Position numbers and translations under genes: made by a program
Notes under the pieces: model-generated
Seen by the model: the letters and a program-made list of their open reading frames with translations, nothing else
Databases searched by the model: none
Told to the model about the DNA's origin: nothing
In this document: in pieces, positions 1 through 5,931 of the stretch
Layout: each line of letters opens with the position of its first letter
How positions within the stretch are numbered: the stretch's first letter is position 1
Source: Deltaproteobacteria bacterium
Lineage (GTDB): Bacteria > Desulfobacterota > DSM-4660 > Desulfatiglandales > Desulfatiglandaceae
NCBI GenBank assembly: GCA_003646995.1
Contig: QMLZ01000195.1
Coordinates: 1-5,931, forward strand
DNA length: 5,931 nucleotides
Reading direction: 5' to 3'

Positions 1-1356
1 CTGGATAAAGGCCACTGCCTCATCTTCTCGTCCACAAAAACAAGAACAGACAATGGGTTTTCCGTATTCTTCAGGAAACTTTACGAATGCCTCGCAGGCC
101 TGTCTCATCCAGCTCCTCAGAAAATCAAGCGGTATCTCTACTATCCCATTGGCCATCTTGATCTTGTGTTCAAAATGGATGGGACCAAATATGCCGTAAA
201 ACAGCATGCCGTCAAATTGGGGGAGTTCCAATGTCGCCTTGGGAAGCTTTTTGAAGATGAGATCCAGATCATAATTCATGGTAATATCAATGGGGTTTTT
301 CGGGGATGCGATGCGAGGCATCATTGGGCGAACCTTTTCCTGGATCTGGCGGTCGAATGCGGGCACTTCTAAATTATTGCGATTGCATTCATCAGCCATA
401 GACGCGGCAGGCCCCCCTGAGTTGCTCAGCACTATCATTCTATTGCCACGAGGCAAGGGTTGTTGGGCCAATGCCAGTGCCCAGTCAAACAGGTCGGTTA
501 GTCCTCGTGCGCGCAGGATTCCACATTGGCTAAAGAGGCCGCTATAAATCTCATCCGGGCCGGAGAGTGTCCCGGTATGGGATAGGGCAGCGCGACGTCC
601 CGCTTCGGTACCGCCGACATAGAGTGCAATTATTGGCTTGTATGGTATGATGGATTTGGCAGTTCTTATAAAATCGCGGGGTCTCTTAAGCCCTTCAATA
701 TAGAGTGCGATGGCCTTGGTTTGGGAGTCTGCCTCGAGATATTCAAGACACTCAACCATATCAATGTCCGCTTGATTTCCCACGCTTATGGCCTTGCTTA
801 TGCCTAGCCCCATGTTGGCAAAATAGGGGAGGGTCTGGGTCACATAGCTTCCACTCTGAGAGACTATTCCCACATGGCCAGGTTTGTAAAGATGAGCGAA
901 CCATGTGGTGTTCAAGCTGATCTCTGAATTGATAACACCTATGCAGTTGGGTCCAAGAAAACGGATGCCATATTTGGAGGCGATCTCCACTAACTGCGAT
1001 TCCAATTGATGGCCCTGTGGACCCATCTCGCCGTAACCTGCAGTGATAATAATGGCCCTACTGATTCCTTTTCTTCCGCACTGCTCCAGAGTCTCGGAAA
1101 CCGCATGGTTAGGTATTACCATTATGGCCACATCAGGTGGTTCCGGAAGCTCCATTACTGTGGGATGTGCCTTCAAGCCCAATACATACTTTTCCTTGGG
1201 GTGAACAGGATAGACCTTGCCAGAGTATCCACCCTTTACGATGTTAAGGAGTTGAGAGGTGCCCACGTTTTCAATGGAGTTAGAGGCGCCAAAAAAGGCG
1301 ATGGACTTGGGACATAGTAACCTGTAAAGAGGATTCTCGCTCACTTTGGTACCCAT
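1..1356 (-). CDS. ADP-forming acyl-CoA synthetase, alpha-type subunit 3 (3' end outside window)
   Basis: An open frame of 452 codons that runs off the left edge without a stop; the missing part is the C-terminus. It is a third alpha-type subunit. The Rossmann CoA-binding domain opens P-K-S-I-A-F-F-G-A-S (16-25), with L-G-P-N-C-I-G at 134-140, S-Q-S-G at 166-169, S-V-G-N-Q-A-D-I-D at 191-199, Y-I-E-G at 219-222, and S-H-T-G with the predicted phosphohistidine at 260. The third domain has S-G-G-P-A and K-N-P-I-D. Its middle domain is the most canonical of the three, and it alone has the Cys of G-P-N-C. The ATG at 1356 is the only reasonable start: an in-frame TGA lies three codons upstream. There is no clear Shine-Dalgarno site, so translation may be coupled to beta, which ends 26 bp before. 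By alignment with alpha-2 roughly 35-40 residues are missing if it is a stand-alone subunit; a fused C-terminal ATP-grasp domain cannot be excluded. Confidence 0.9.
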   Translation of the reverse strand, partial: MGTKVSENPLYRLLCPKSIAFFGASNSIENVGTSQLLNIVKGGYSGKVYPVHPKEKYVLGLKAHPTVMELPEPPDVAIMVIPNHAVSETLEQCGRKGISRAIIITAGYGEMGPQGHQLESQLVEIASKYGIRFLGPNCIGVINSEISLNTTWFAHLYKPGHVGIVSQSGSYVTQTLPYFANMGLGISKAISVGNQADIDMVECLEYLEADSQTKAIALYIEGLKRPRDFIRTAKSIIPYKPIIALYVGGTEAGRRAALSHTGTLSGPDEIYSGLFSQCGILRARGLTDLFDWALALAQQPLPRGNRMIVLSNSGGPAASMADECNRNNLEVPAFDRQIQEKVRPMMPRIASPKNPIDITMNYDLDLIFKKLPKATLELPQFDGMLFYGIFGPIHFEHKIKMANGIVEIPLDFLRSWMRQACEAFVKFPEEYGKPIVCSCFCGREDEAVAFIQ

Positions 1357-1369
1357 AACATGTCATGTT
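1357..1369. other. 13-bp palindrome abutting the alpha-3 start codon
   Basis: AACATGTCATGTT has perfect 6-bp arms around one central base and ends at the base before the alpha-3 ATG, where a Shine-Dalgarno site would be expected. Two out-of-frame ATGs lie within it on the minus strand. It could be an operator or an RNA hairpin, but an arm of this length is also expected about once by chance in a window of this size. Confidence 0.4.
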
Positions 1370-1382
1370 CTAGAGCAGATGC

Positions 1383-2075
1383 TTAGGTGGAAGGATGGGG
1401 GTCTCTGGATTCGAGTACAACCAAGGCATCCACAGCAACTGGTCTGCTCCCATCAAGAATCAATGGGTTAATATCTATTTCCTTCACCTCTGGGTTGTCC
1501 ACACCGATACGTCCTACTGCCATGAGAATGTCAGCAAGAGCATCAGTGTCGGCAGGTGGCATCCCTCGAACTGCCTCCAAGATCTTGTGCCCTTTTATCT
1601 CTTGCATCATTTCCAAGACATCCCTTTTTTCAAGTGGAGCAACACGAAATGAAATGTCTCTTAAGATTTCGGTGAATATTCCTCCAAGACCAAACATTAC
1701 ACATGGCCCGAATTGAGGATCCCTTGTGAGACCAACGACCAATTCCCTTTGCCCTTTTATCATCTCTTGAACAAGCACAGCCTTGTCCGGTTCTTCCATT
1801 TTCCCCGTTATTTCATTGAATGCCTCTACGGCTTCTTGCTCATTGCGGATGTCCACTCTGATGAGCCCTTTCTCTGTTTTGTGGGCAATGGAAGGGGAGT
1901 GGGCCTTCAGTACGATTGGATAGCCTATGTCCGAGGCCGCCTGTTTTAATTCCTCAATGTTCCGGGCAATTTGCTCCTTTGTTACTGGTATGCCATAGGC
2001 CTTGAGCAGCTCCTTTGACTCATGTTCTGAGAGCATGTTTCTCCCTTCATCAAGTGCCTTTTTAATGATATCCAT
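1383..2075 (-). CDS. ADP-forming acyl-CoA synthetase, beta subunit (ATP-grasp)
   Basis: A 230-residue ATP-grasp protein of the usual length for stand-alone beta subunits of ADP-forming acyl-CoA synthetases. It binds the nucleotide and exchanges phosphate with the alpha-subunit phosphohistidine. From the ATG start, the N-terminal helix and Y-G-I-P-V (27-31) are followed by the nucleotide-binding lysine in V-L-K-A-H-S-P (55-61), H-K-T-E at 65-68, R-E-L-V-V-G at 110-115, the glycine loop F-G-L-G-G-I-F-T-E at 128-136, and the metal-site motif E-I-D-I-N-P-L at 199-205. H65 corresponds to the second histidine implicated in phosphoryl transfer in archaeal homologues. One oddity is that the segment after H-K-T-E reads K-G-L-I where the family usually has x-G-G-V. 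It is the only beta-type gene seen, serving up to three alpha-type proteins. Its stop is 26 bp from alpha-3. Confidence 0.93.
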   Translation of the reverse strand: MDIIKKALDEGRNMLSEHESKELLKAYGIPVTKEQIARNIEELKQAASDIGYPIVLKAHSPSIAHKTEKGLIRVDIRNEQEAVEAFNEITGKMEEPDKAVLVQEMIKGQRELVVGLTRDPQFGPCVMFGLGGIFTEILRDISFRVAPLEKRDVLEMMQEIKGHKILEAVRGMPPADTDALADILMAVGRIGVDNPEVKEIDINPLILDGSRPVAVDALVVLESRDPHPST

Positions 2076-2080
2076 ATCCA

Positions 2081-2085
2081 CCTCC
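2081..2085 (-). promoter_or_regulatory. Ribosome binding site fixing the beta-subunit start
   Basis: A perfect GGAGG on the minus strand lies 5 nt before the ATG at 2075. A TTG at 2087 begins a frame four codons longer, but that start would overlap this site and has no Shine-Dalgarno of its own, so the ATG is the better start. Confidence 0.85.
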
Positions 2086-2093
2086 AACGATTT

Positions 2094-2181
2094 GGTCTGT
2101 TAAGCTCATTGGGTCTTTATGTCTGTTGGGTCATTGAGTCTATCGAGTTCATTGGGTTCGTTGGGTTTATTATGTTGGGCC
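2094..2181 (-). repeat. Degenerate ~9-bp direct-repeat array between alpha-2 and beta
   Basis: About nine degenerate units of 8-9 bp fill this stretch. On the minus strand examples include AACCCAACG, AACCCAATG, AACTCGATA and GACTCAATG, giving a rough consensus AAYCCAAYG. It occupies most of the 149-bp gap between alpha-2 and beta and ends just before the beta ribosome site. It has no palindromes and no T tract, so it does not look like an intrinsic terminator. Similar low-complexity arrays occur, from memory, between genes of Desulfobacterota. Its function is unknown. Confidence 0.75.
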
Positions 2182-2196
2182 ATTGTTTCTCTGCAG

Positions 2197-2244
2197 CCTT
2201 CCGCCTTTCTAGCTTCCCAGCCTCCTAGCTTCCCAGCCTCCCAG
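2197..2244 (-). repeat. 16-bp G-rich tandem repeat across the alpha-2 stop codon
   Basis: On the minus strand two adjacent 16-bp units, CTGGGAGGCTGGGAAG (2229-2244) and CTAGGAGGCTGGGAAG (2213-2228), differ at one base. A third, degraded unit (CTAGAAAGGCGGAAGG, 2197-2212) follows. The second unit includes the TAG stop of alpha-2. The strand has several GG and GGG runs. No inverted symmetry strong enough for a terminator was seen. It looks like a dispersed intergenic repeat or a slippage product; its function is unknown. Confidence 0.85.
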
Positions 2245-3631
2245 CTATCTTGCTATATTGACACAGTGCTGCCATGGCTGATGCTGCCCTTTCGGGTGTG
2301 GAAAAGTTTACTAAAGCACCCGCATCTTCAAGTTCCCTTACCTGCTCATCCCATATCCCAGGAGGCGAAAGGAAGCAGCTTATCACTGGTTTTTTTTGTC
2401 TCCATTCCTTTAAGATCCCTGACATCCTTTCTATTGCATCTACATTAGCTGATGCAAACATCATGAATAATAATATCGCGTCCACATTTTTATCTTGCAT
2501 TACGGCCTCAACTATGCCCGCAATGGCCGAGGCGTCATACCATGCCGGACCCATGTCCACAGGATTGGTCCTGAGGGCGAGAGGTGGTAACAACTCATTT
2601 ATTTTGTTCTGTGTGTCCAAGGCAAACTGTGCTATATGCAGGCCTTGCTTTTCACAGATATCAGCTCCAGCCATTCCAGGACCTGCTTGGCCCGAAAGAA
2701 TGGCGATGCCATTTCCATAAGGCTTTGGACAATTTGCCAAAGCCTTTGCTGCGTCCAAAAGCTCTACCGAATTGCTGGCCGGTATAATTCCTGCTTGCCG
2801 GAATCCAGCCTCGTATATTAGGTAATTACCGGCAACAGAGCCTGTATGGGAAACGGATGCTTGGTCCCCAATACCCGCGCTTCCAGTCTTGTAAGCCACC
2901 ATAGGCATTGACTGCGAGTGTTCCTTAGCAACATCCAGTATTGTCTTGGGATCATTGACTCCCTCCACATAGAGAGCTATACACCCTGTGTCCGGATCTT
3001 GGGAAAGATACTCTATCATCTCGGCAAAGTCTACGTTCAATCGATTGCCAATACCCACTATTTTGCTGAACCCCACTGAATCTCTAATGCCAAGAAACCC
3101 GAGAAGGTGAGACATCCCACCGCTTTGGCTCACAAGTGCAACCTTGCCCTTCTTGATTTGAGAAAACTCGGGCGTAAAAGAGGCATTGAGGTTTGCATGA
3201 AAATTTATCATTCCAAATGTGTTGGGGCCAATCACAGGGATTCCTGCATTATTCGCCAAATTAGCAATTTGTTCATGGAGCACCGCTCCTGTGGGGTCTT
3301 CTATTTCTTTGAAGCCAGCAGTGATGAGTACGATGCCTTTTACGCCTTTTGATGCACATTCCTCAACGACGCTTGGCACGCCAGGAGCGGGCACAACAAT
3401 GATAGCAAGGTCTATTGGATCTTCACATGCTGACAGTGTGGGAAAGCAAGATAATCCCATGATTTCCTTTGTTCCAGGATTCACTGGGAAGATCTTGCCC
3501 TGGAAACCCCCACCAGTGAGGCTTTTCATTACATGAAACCCAAGCTTGGTAGGTTTTTGTGAGGCCCCTATTACAGCTACAGAGGATGGGCTAAAAAGGT
3601 GGCCCATATTTTTCAGGATCTTTTTTTGCAC
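2225..3631 (-). CDS. ADP-forming acyl-CoA synthetase, alpha-type subunit 2
   Basis: A 468-residue alpha-type subunit of the ADP-forming acyl-CoA synthetase family. The CoA-binding Rossmann domain begins P-S-S-V-A-V-I-G-A-S (15-24). It has I-G-P-N-T-F-G at 134-140, S-Q-S-G-G at 168-172, Y-V-E-G at 221-224, and the phosphohistidine motif S-H-T-G with His at 262. The third domain carries a G-Q-A-G-P-G loop followed by A-D-I-C-E and a T-N-P-V-D motif, all typical. The GTG at 3631 is preferred over the ATG at 3607 because it places about 14 residues before the first strand, as in the two paralogues; an in-frame TAG just upstream rules out an earlier start. The ribosome site is poor: GAGG at 3647-3650 lies 15 nt away. 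The last five residues (G-R-L-G-S) and the TAG stop lie inside a 16-bp tandem repeat, so the tail is probably repeat-derived. It lacks an ATP-grasp domain and likely pairs with the downstream beta subunit. Confidence 0.92.
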   Translation of the reverse strand: MQKKILKNMGHLFSPSSVAVIGASQKPTKLGFHVMKSLTGGGFQGKIFPVNPGTKEIMGLSCFPTLSACEDPIDLAIIVVPAPGVPSVVEECASKGVKGIVLITAGFKEIEDPTGAVLHEQIANLANNAGIPVIGPNTFGMINFHANLNASFTPEFSQIKKGKVALVSQSGGMSHLLGFLGIRDSVGFSKIVGIGNRLNVDFAEMIEYLSQDPDTGCIALYVEGVNDPKTILDVAKEHSQSMPMVAYKTGSAGIGDQASVSHTGSVAGNYLIYEAGFRQAGIIPASNSVELLDAAKALANCPKPYGNGIAILSGQAGPGMAGADICEKQGLHIAQFALDTQNKINELLPPLALRTNPVDMGPAWYDASAIAGIVEAVMQDKNVDAILLFMMFASANVDAIERMSGILKEWRQKKPVISCFLSPPGIWDEQVRELEDAGALVNFSTPERAASAMAALCQYSKIAGRLGS

Positions 3632-3687
3632 TTTCTAAATGTTTTTCCTCGGAGTTAATTTAAGATACTTCTAAACGCTGTCGTTTC

Positions 3688-5133
3688 CTAGTTATGCTCG
3701 GCCCTGTACTGGCTGTATCTCCACATGGCTGATATGGCCTTCATGGCCCTAACAGAAGAGTCAAATACCGGGAGCCCTTTTGATTCAACCATTTGAATGA
3801 GCTCCATTTCACTAATATCAAAGCACGATCTCCACATGGCGAATGGTTTTCCATATTGCCTCATGCCGTCGAGAATTTCAAAATACTTTTGAGTATAAGC
3901 CGAAGTAATTTTTTCGGAAGACTCTGGCATTGACGCCCAGAAATATGTGAAATTAGGAGGCATCTGCATTAAAACGCAATCCGCACCTTCATCGGCTGGG
4001 ATTGCCTCCAAGGTCGAAAGAAATTCCTCCAAATTTGTCAGGTGAAACTCCATACATACACCGGCATCAAAGGGGTTTAGCCTCAAGTCCCAAGGAGGAA
4101 AGATCTTTTTGAGCTTAGCATAGGTGCCATGTCCAAGAGAAGCTAGCCTTAGTCCGGTCATTTCACAGGCGTCAGTGGCCATGACACCTTCTCCACCCGA
4201 GAGGGTGATAATAGCAACTTTATTCCCTCTAGGTAAGGGGAGATATTCAAATGCCTTGACCAGCTCGAAGAACTCTTCTGGACTTGCAGCGCGTATAGCT
4301 CCGGCCTGTCTAAGCATGCTATCAAAGATGAGATCGTTTTCCCTGGCGATAGAGCCGGTGTGGGAGGCAGCTGCGGATGAGCCGGCTGTGGTTCTTCCTG
4401 CCTTAAGTATTACCACGGGCTTATTTTTAGTAGTCTCGGAAAGCAAACGGAAAAATTTTCTTGCATCACTCTTGAGTGTTTCAATGTGTAATCCTATTAC
4501 CCTTGTCTCTTGATCTGCGGATAGGTATTCAAGGGCATCTAGCTCATTGATATCAAGCTTGTTACCGGTATCAAGCATCTTATTGATGCCAAGATGAGAG
4601 AAAAGCCAATTTAATTTTGGCTCGTAAAATCCCGACTGAAATGCAAGGGAGATACCACCGGAGCGCATCTTTTTTATAGGATTGAAGCTGATAATTAAGT
4701 TGTTAGCGGTATTTATGGGACTTAAGGTATTAGGGCCCAGGGTCCTGAGGCCGTTGTGTTTGATGAGTTGAGCAAGGTCTTCATGAAGTTTTTTACCCTT
4801 TTCACCGCCCTCGGAAAACCCGCCGCTGACAATTACGATATGCTTAATACCCGCTGCAGAGCATTCTCTGACAATGTCAAGTGTTTTGGGCGCGGGCACA
4901 ATGGATATGACTAGATCTACCTTTTCGGGTATCTCCGTTACACTGCGGTAAACCTTTTTGCCCAGAATTTCCCGGGCATTTGGATTCACCGGATAGAGCG
5001 AGCCGTCAAAATTCAATCTAATAAGGTTTTCTGTTATCCAATAGCTCATCTTAAAGGGGTTGTTTGTGGCCCCTACAATCGCAATGGATTTTGGCCAGAA
5101 GAATTTATGCAGTACATGGTTTTCAATATTCAT
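3688..5133 (-). CDS. ADP-forming acyl-CoA synthetase, alpha-type subunit 1 (divergent)
   Basis: A 481-residue protein matching stand-alone alpha subunits of ADP/NDP-forming acyl-CoA synthetases (succinyl-CoA synthetase superfamily). The N-terminal Rossmann CoA-binding domain starts with P-K-S-I-A-I-V-G-A (14-22), with L-G-P-N-T at 132-136. The middle domain holds the phosphohistidine motif S-H-T-G, with the predicted catalytic His at 258 and an acidic residue, E218, in the position typical of the family. A third flavodoxin-like domain has G-G-E-G-V-M-A-T-D-A-C-E (313-324) and L-N-P-F-D (352-356). It is less canonical than its neighbours: the usual S-Q-S-G reads F-Q-S-G at 165-168, Y-x-E-G reads H-I-E-T at 216-219, and the loop before the T-G-N of 189-191 is short. 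It has no ATP-grasp domain and so needs a beta subunit for full catalysis. Catalytic histidine retention argues for an active subunit; a scaffold or regulatory role is possible. The substrate is unknown. A small AT-rich hairpin follows the stop codon. Confidence 0.88.
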   Translation of the reverse strand: MNIENHVLHKFFWPKSIAIVGATNNPFKMSYWITENLIRLNFDGSLYPVNPNAREILGKKVYRSVTEIPEKVDLVISIVPAPKTLDIVRECSAAGIKHIVIVSGGFSEGGEKGKKLHEDLAQLIKHNGLRTLGPNTLSPINTANNLIISFNPIKKMRSGGISLAFQSGFYEPKLNWLFSHLGINKMLDTGNKLDINELDALEYLSADQETRVIGLHIETLKSDARKFFRLLSETTKNKPVVILKAGRTTAGSSAAASHTGSIARENDLIFDSMLRQAGAIRAASPEEFFELVKAFEYLPLPRGNKVAIITLSGGEGVMATDACEMTGLRLASLGHGTYAKLKKIFPPWDLRLNPFDAGVCMEFHLTNLEEFLSTLEAIPADEGADCVLMQMPPNFTYFWASMPESSEKITSAYTQKYFEILDGMRQYGKPFAMWRSCFDISEMELIQMVESKGLPVFDSSVRAMKAISAMWRYSQYRAEHN

Positions 5134-5140
5134 GTAAGAT

Positions 5141-5147
5141 CCTTCCC
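5141..5147 (-). promoter_or_regulatory. Ribosome binding site of alpha-1
   Basis: GGGAAGG on the minus strand ends 7 nt before the ATG at 5133. It sits inside the 15-bp gap after the regulator's stop codon. It supports this ATG as the start and suggests that alpha-1 is translated from the same message as the regulator. Confidence 0.7.
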
Positions 5148-5148
5148 T

Positions 5149-5922
5149 TTACTTGTTCTTGCCAAGGGCATTGGAAATCTTTTCAGCAAACCTTTTTGCC
5201 AAGTCCCCAAAGTATTTCACCTGAGTTGATTCGAAACTCAGCACAGTGGCTGCAATCCCGAGACATCCTGCTAGCTCGTTTCTGTAATTGTATATGGGAG
5301 CAGCGACCCTTCGTATGCCTTTTCGCAGCTCCTGATCCTCAAATGCATAGCCTTTAGATCTTATACCTTTGAGATCTCTTTCAAGGTTTTTGAAGCTTGT
5401 TATGGTGTTTTTAGTTACACGAGGCAATCCGATCTTTTGAAGCACCTCCCTCATTTTCTTTTCATCCATGTGGGCCAAATAAATCTTGCCAGCTGCAACT
5501 GCATGAAGATAGGGATATGCACTGCCCACCCGAGCATAGAGTCGTACCTCTTCAGTGCCTTCCACCTGTTCTAGGAGCACAAGCTGATCTTGATCGAGAG
5601 TCGCCAGTTCAACGTTTTTTCCTGTCTGCTGTGCCAGCTCTTCCATGTAAGGGCGGGCGATTGTGCGGAGGTTGATCTTTGTCTGTATGCTGTTTCCAAG
5701 ATAAAGAAGACGAATCCCAAGACGGTAACACCCACGTCTAGATGTCTTTTCAATGATTCCACGGCCACATAGTGTATTGAGGATACGTACAAGTGACTGA
5801 CGCGGGATGCTGAGGCGCTGGAGGATCTCTGAGAACCGAACCTCTTTGTCCCTTGCCATTAATTCTATGACGTCTATTGCCCGCTCAACAGCAGGCGAAC
5901 GCGTCTGATTTGCCTTATTCAT
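5149..5922 (-). CDS. IclR-family transcriptional regulator
   Basis: A 257-residue protein of normal IclR length, complete within the window. The N-terminal winged helix-turn-helix covers about residues 8-75, with a recognition-helix region I-P-R-Q-S-L-V-R-I-L near 39-48 and the wing at about 56-70. The C-terminal effector-binding domain covers about 80-250. It shows the family motif L-H-A-V-A-A-G-K at 139-146 and the signature G-Y-A-F-E-D-Q-E-L with V-A-A-P-I at 191-210. Such proteins are usually dimers or tetramers that bind a small organic acid and repress or activate nearby catabolic genes. The ATG at 5922 gives the usual short arm before the first helix; its ribosome site is barely visible because the window ends 9 bp upstream. 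Its TAA stop lies 15 bp before the first acyl-CoA synthetase gene in the same direction, so it probably regulates, and is co-transcribed with, that cluster. The ligand is unknown. Confidence 0.95.
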   Translation of the reverse strand: MNKANQTRSPAVERAIDVIELMARDKEVRFSEILQRLSIPRQSLVRILNTLCGRGIIEKTSRRGCYRLGIRLLYLGNSIQTKINLRTIARPYMEELAQQTGKNVELATLDQDQLVLLEQVEGTEEVRLYARVGSAYPYLHAVAAGKIYLAHMDEKKMREVLQKIGLPRVTKNTITSFKNLERDLKGIRSKGYAFEDQELRKGIRRVAAPIYNYRNELAGCLGIAATVLSFESTQVKYFGDLAKRFAEKISNALGKNK

Positions 5923-5931
5923 ATTACTGCC

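Noticed and set aside
1006..1317. Plus-strand open frames across the window, such as this one of 103 codons.
   Set aside because: They lie opposite well-supported genes, show no recognisable domain and have no convincing ribosome sites. They are antisense by-products.
1387..1716. 109-codon plus-strand frame opposite the beta subunit.
   Set aside because: It mirrors the codons of a conserved ATP-grasp gene and has no independent support.
2117..2224. The alpha-2 frame stays open for 35 codons after its TAG, ending at a TAA (2117-2119), suggesting stop readthrough or a TAG-decoded residue.
   Set aside because: The extension is made entirely of the two repeat tracts, has no resemblance to the family's C-terminus, and alpha-2 is already full length at the TAG. 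Nothing indicates a recoding signal.
2094..2244. CRISPR array or attachment site, because of the short repeats.
   Set aside because: The units are 8-16 bp and contiguous, without spacers of regular size, and no cas or integrase gene is nearby.
3673..3686. Hairpin AAACG-ACAG-CGTTT on the minus strand just after the alpha-1 stop, as a terminator.
   Set aside because: The stem is only 5 bp and AT-rich, with no following T tract, and alpha-2 starts 56 bp downstream in the same direction.

Overview
The window appears to be one co-directional gene cluster on the minus strand, read from right to left. The order is an IclR-type regulator, then three different CoA-binding (alpha-type) subunits and one ATP-grasp (beta-type) subunit of the ADP/NDP-forming acyl-CoA synthetase (ACD) superfamily: iclR, alpha-1, alpha-2, beta, alpha-3. 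The last gene runs off the left edge. No tRNA, rRNA, transposase, CRISPR array or plus-strand gene could be supported, and no gene-free stretch exceeds about 150 bp.

Gaps between genes are 15 bp (iclR/alpha-1), 56 bp (alpha-1/alpha-2), 149 bp (alpha-2/beta) and 26 bp (beta/alpha-3). This spacing fits a single transcript whose promoter lies beyond the right edge, since only 9 bp are visible upstream of the regulator. The 149-bp gap is unusual because two unrelated short tandem repeats fill most of it: a 16-bp G-rich unit that starts inside the 3' end of alpha-2 and contains its stop codon, and a degenerate array of about 9-bp units.

In this enzyme family the alpha subunit binds acyl-CoA and carries a phosphorylated histidine, while the beta subunit binds the nucleotide. 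Together they interconvert acyl-CoA + ADP + Pi and acid + CoA + ATP. All three alpha-type proteins keep the S-H-T-G histidine motif, so each could work with the single beta subunit. The simplest reading is a set of alternative or mixed complexes for organic acids under local IclR-type control. The substrate cannot be read from the sequence.

The organism is most likely a bacterium: there are Shine-Dalgarno sites and an IclR regulator. The intergenic repeats resemble those I recall from anaerobic Desulfobacterota (former Deltaproteobacteria), but that placement is a low-confidence inference.
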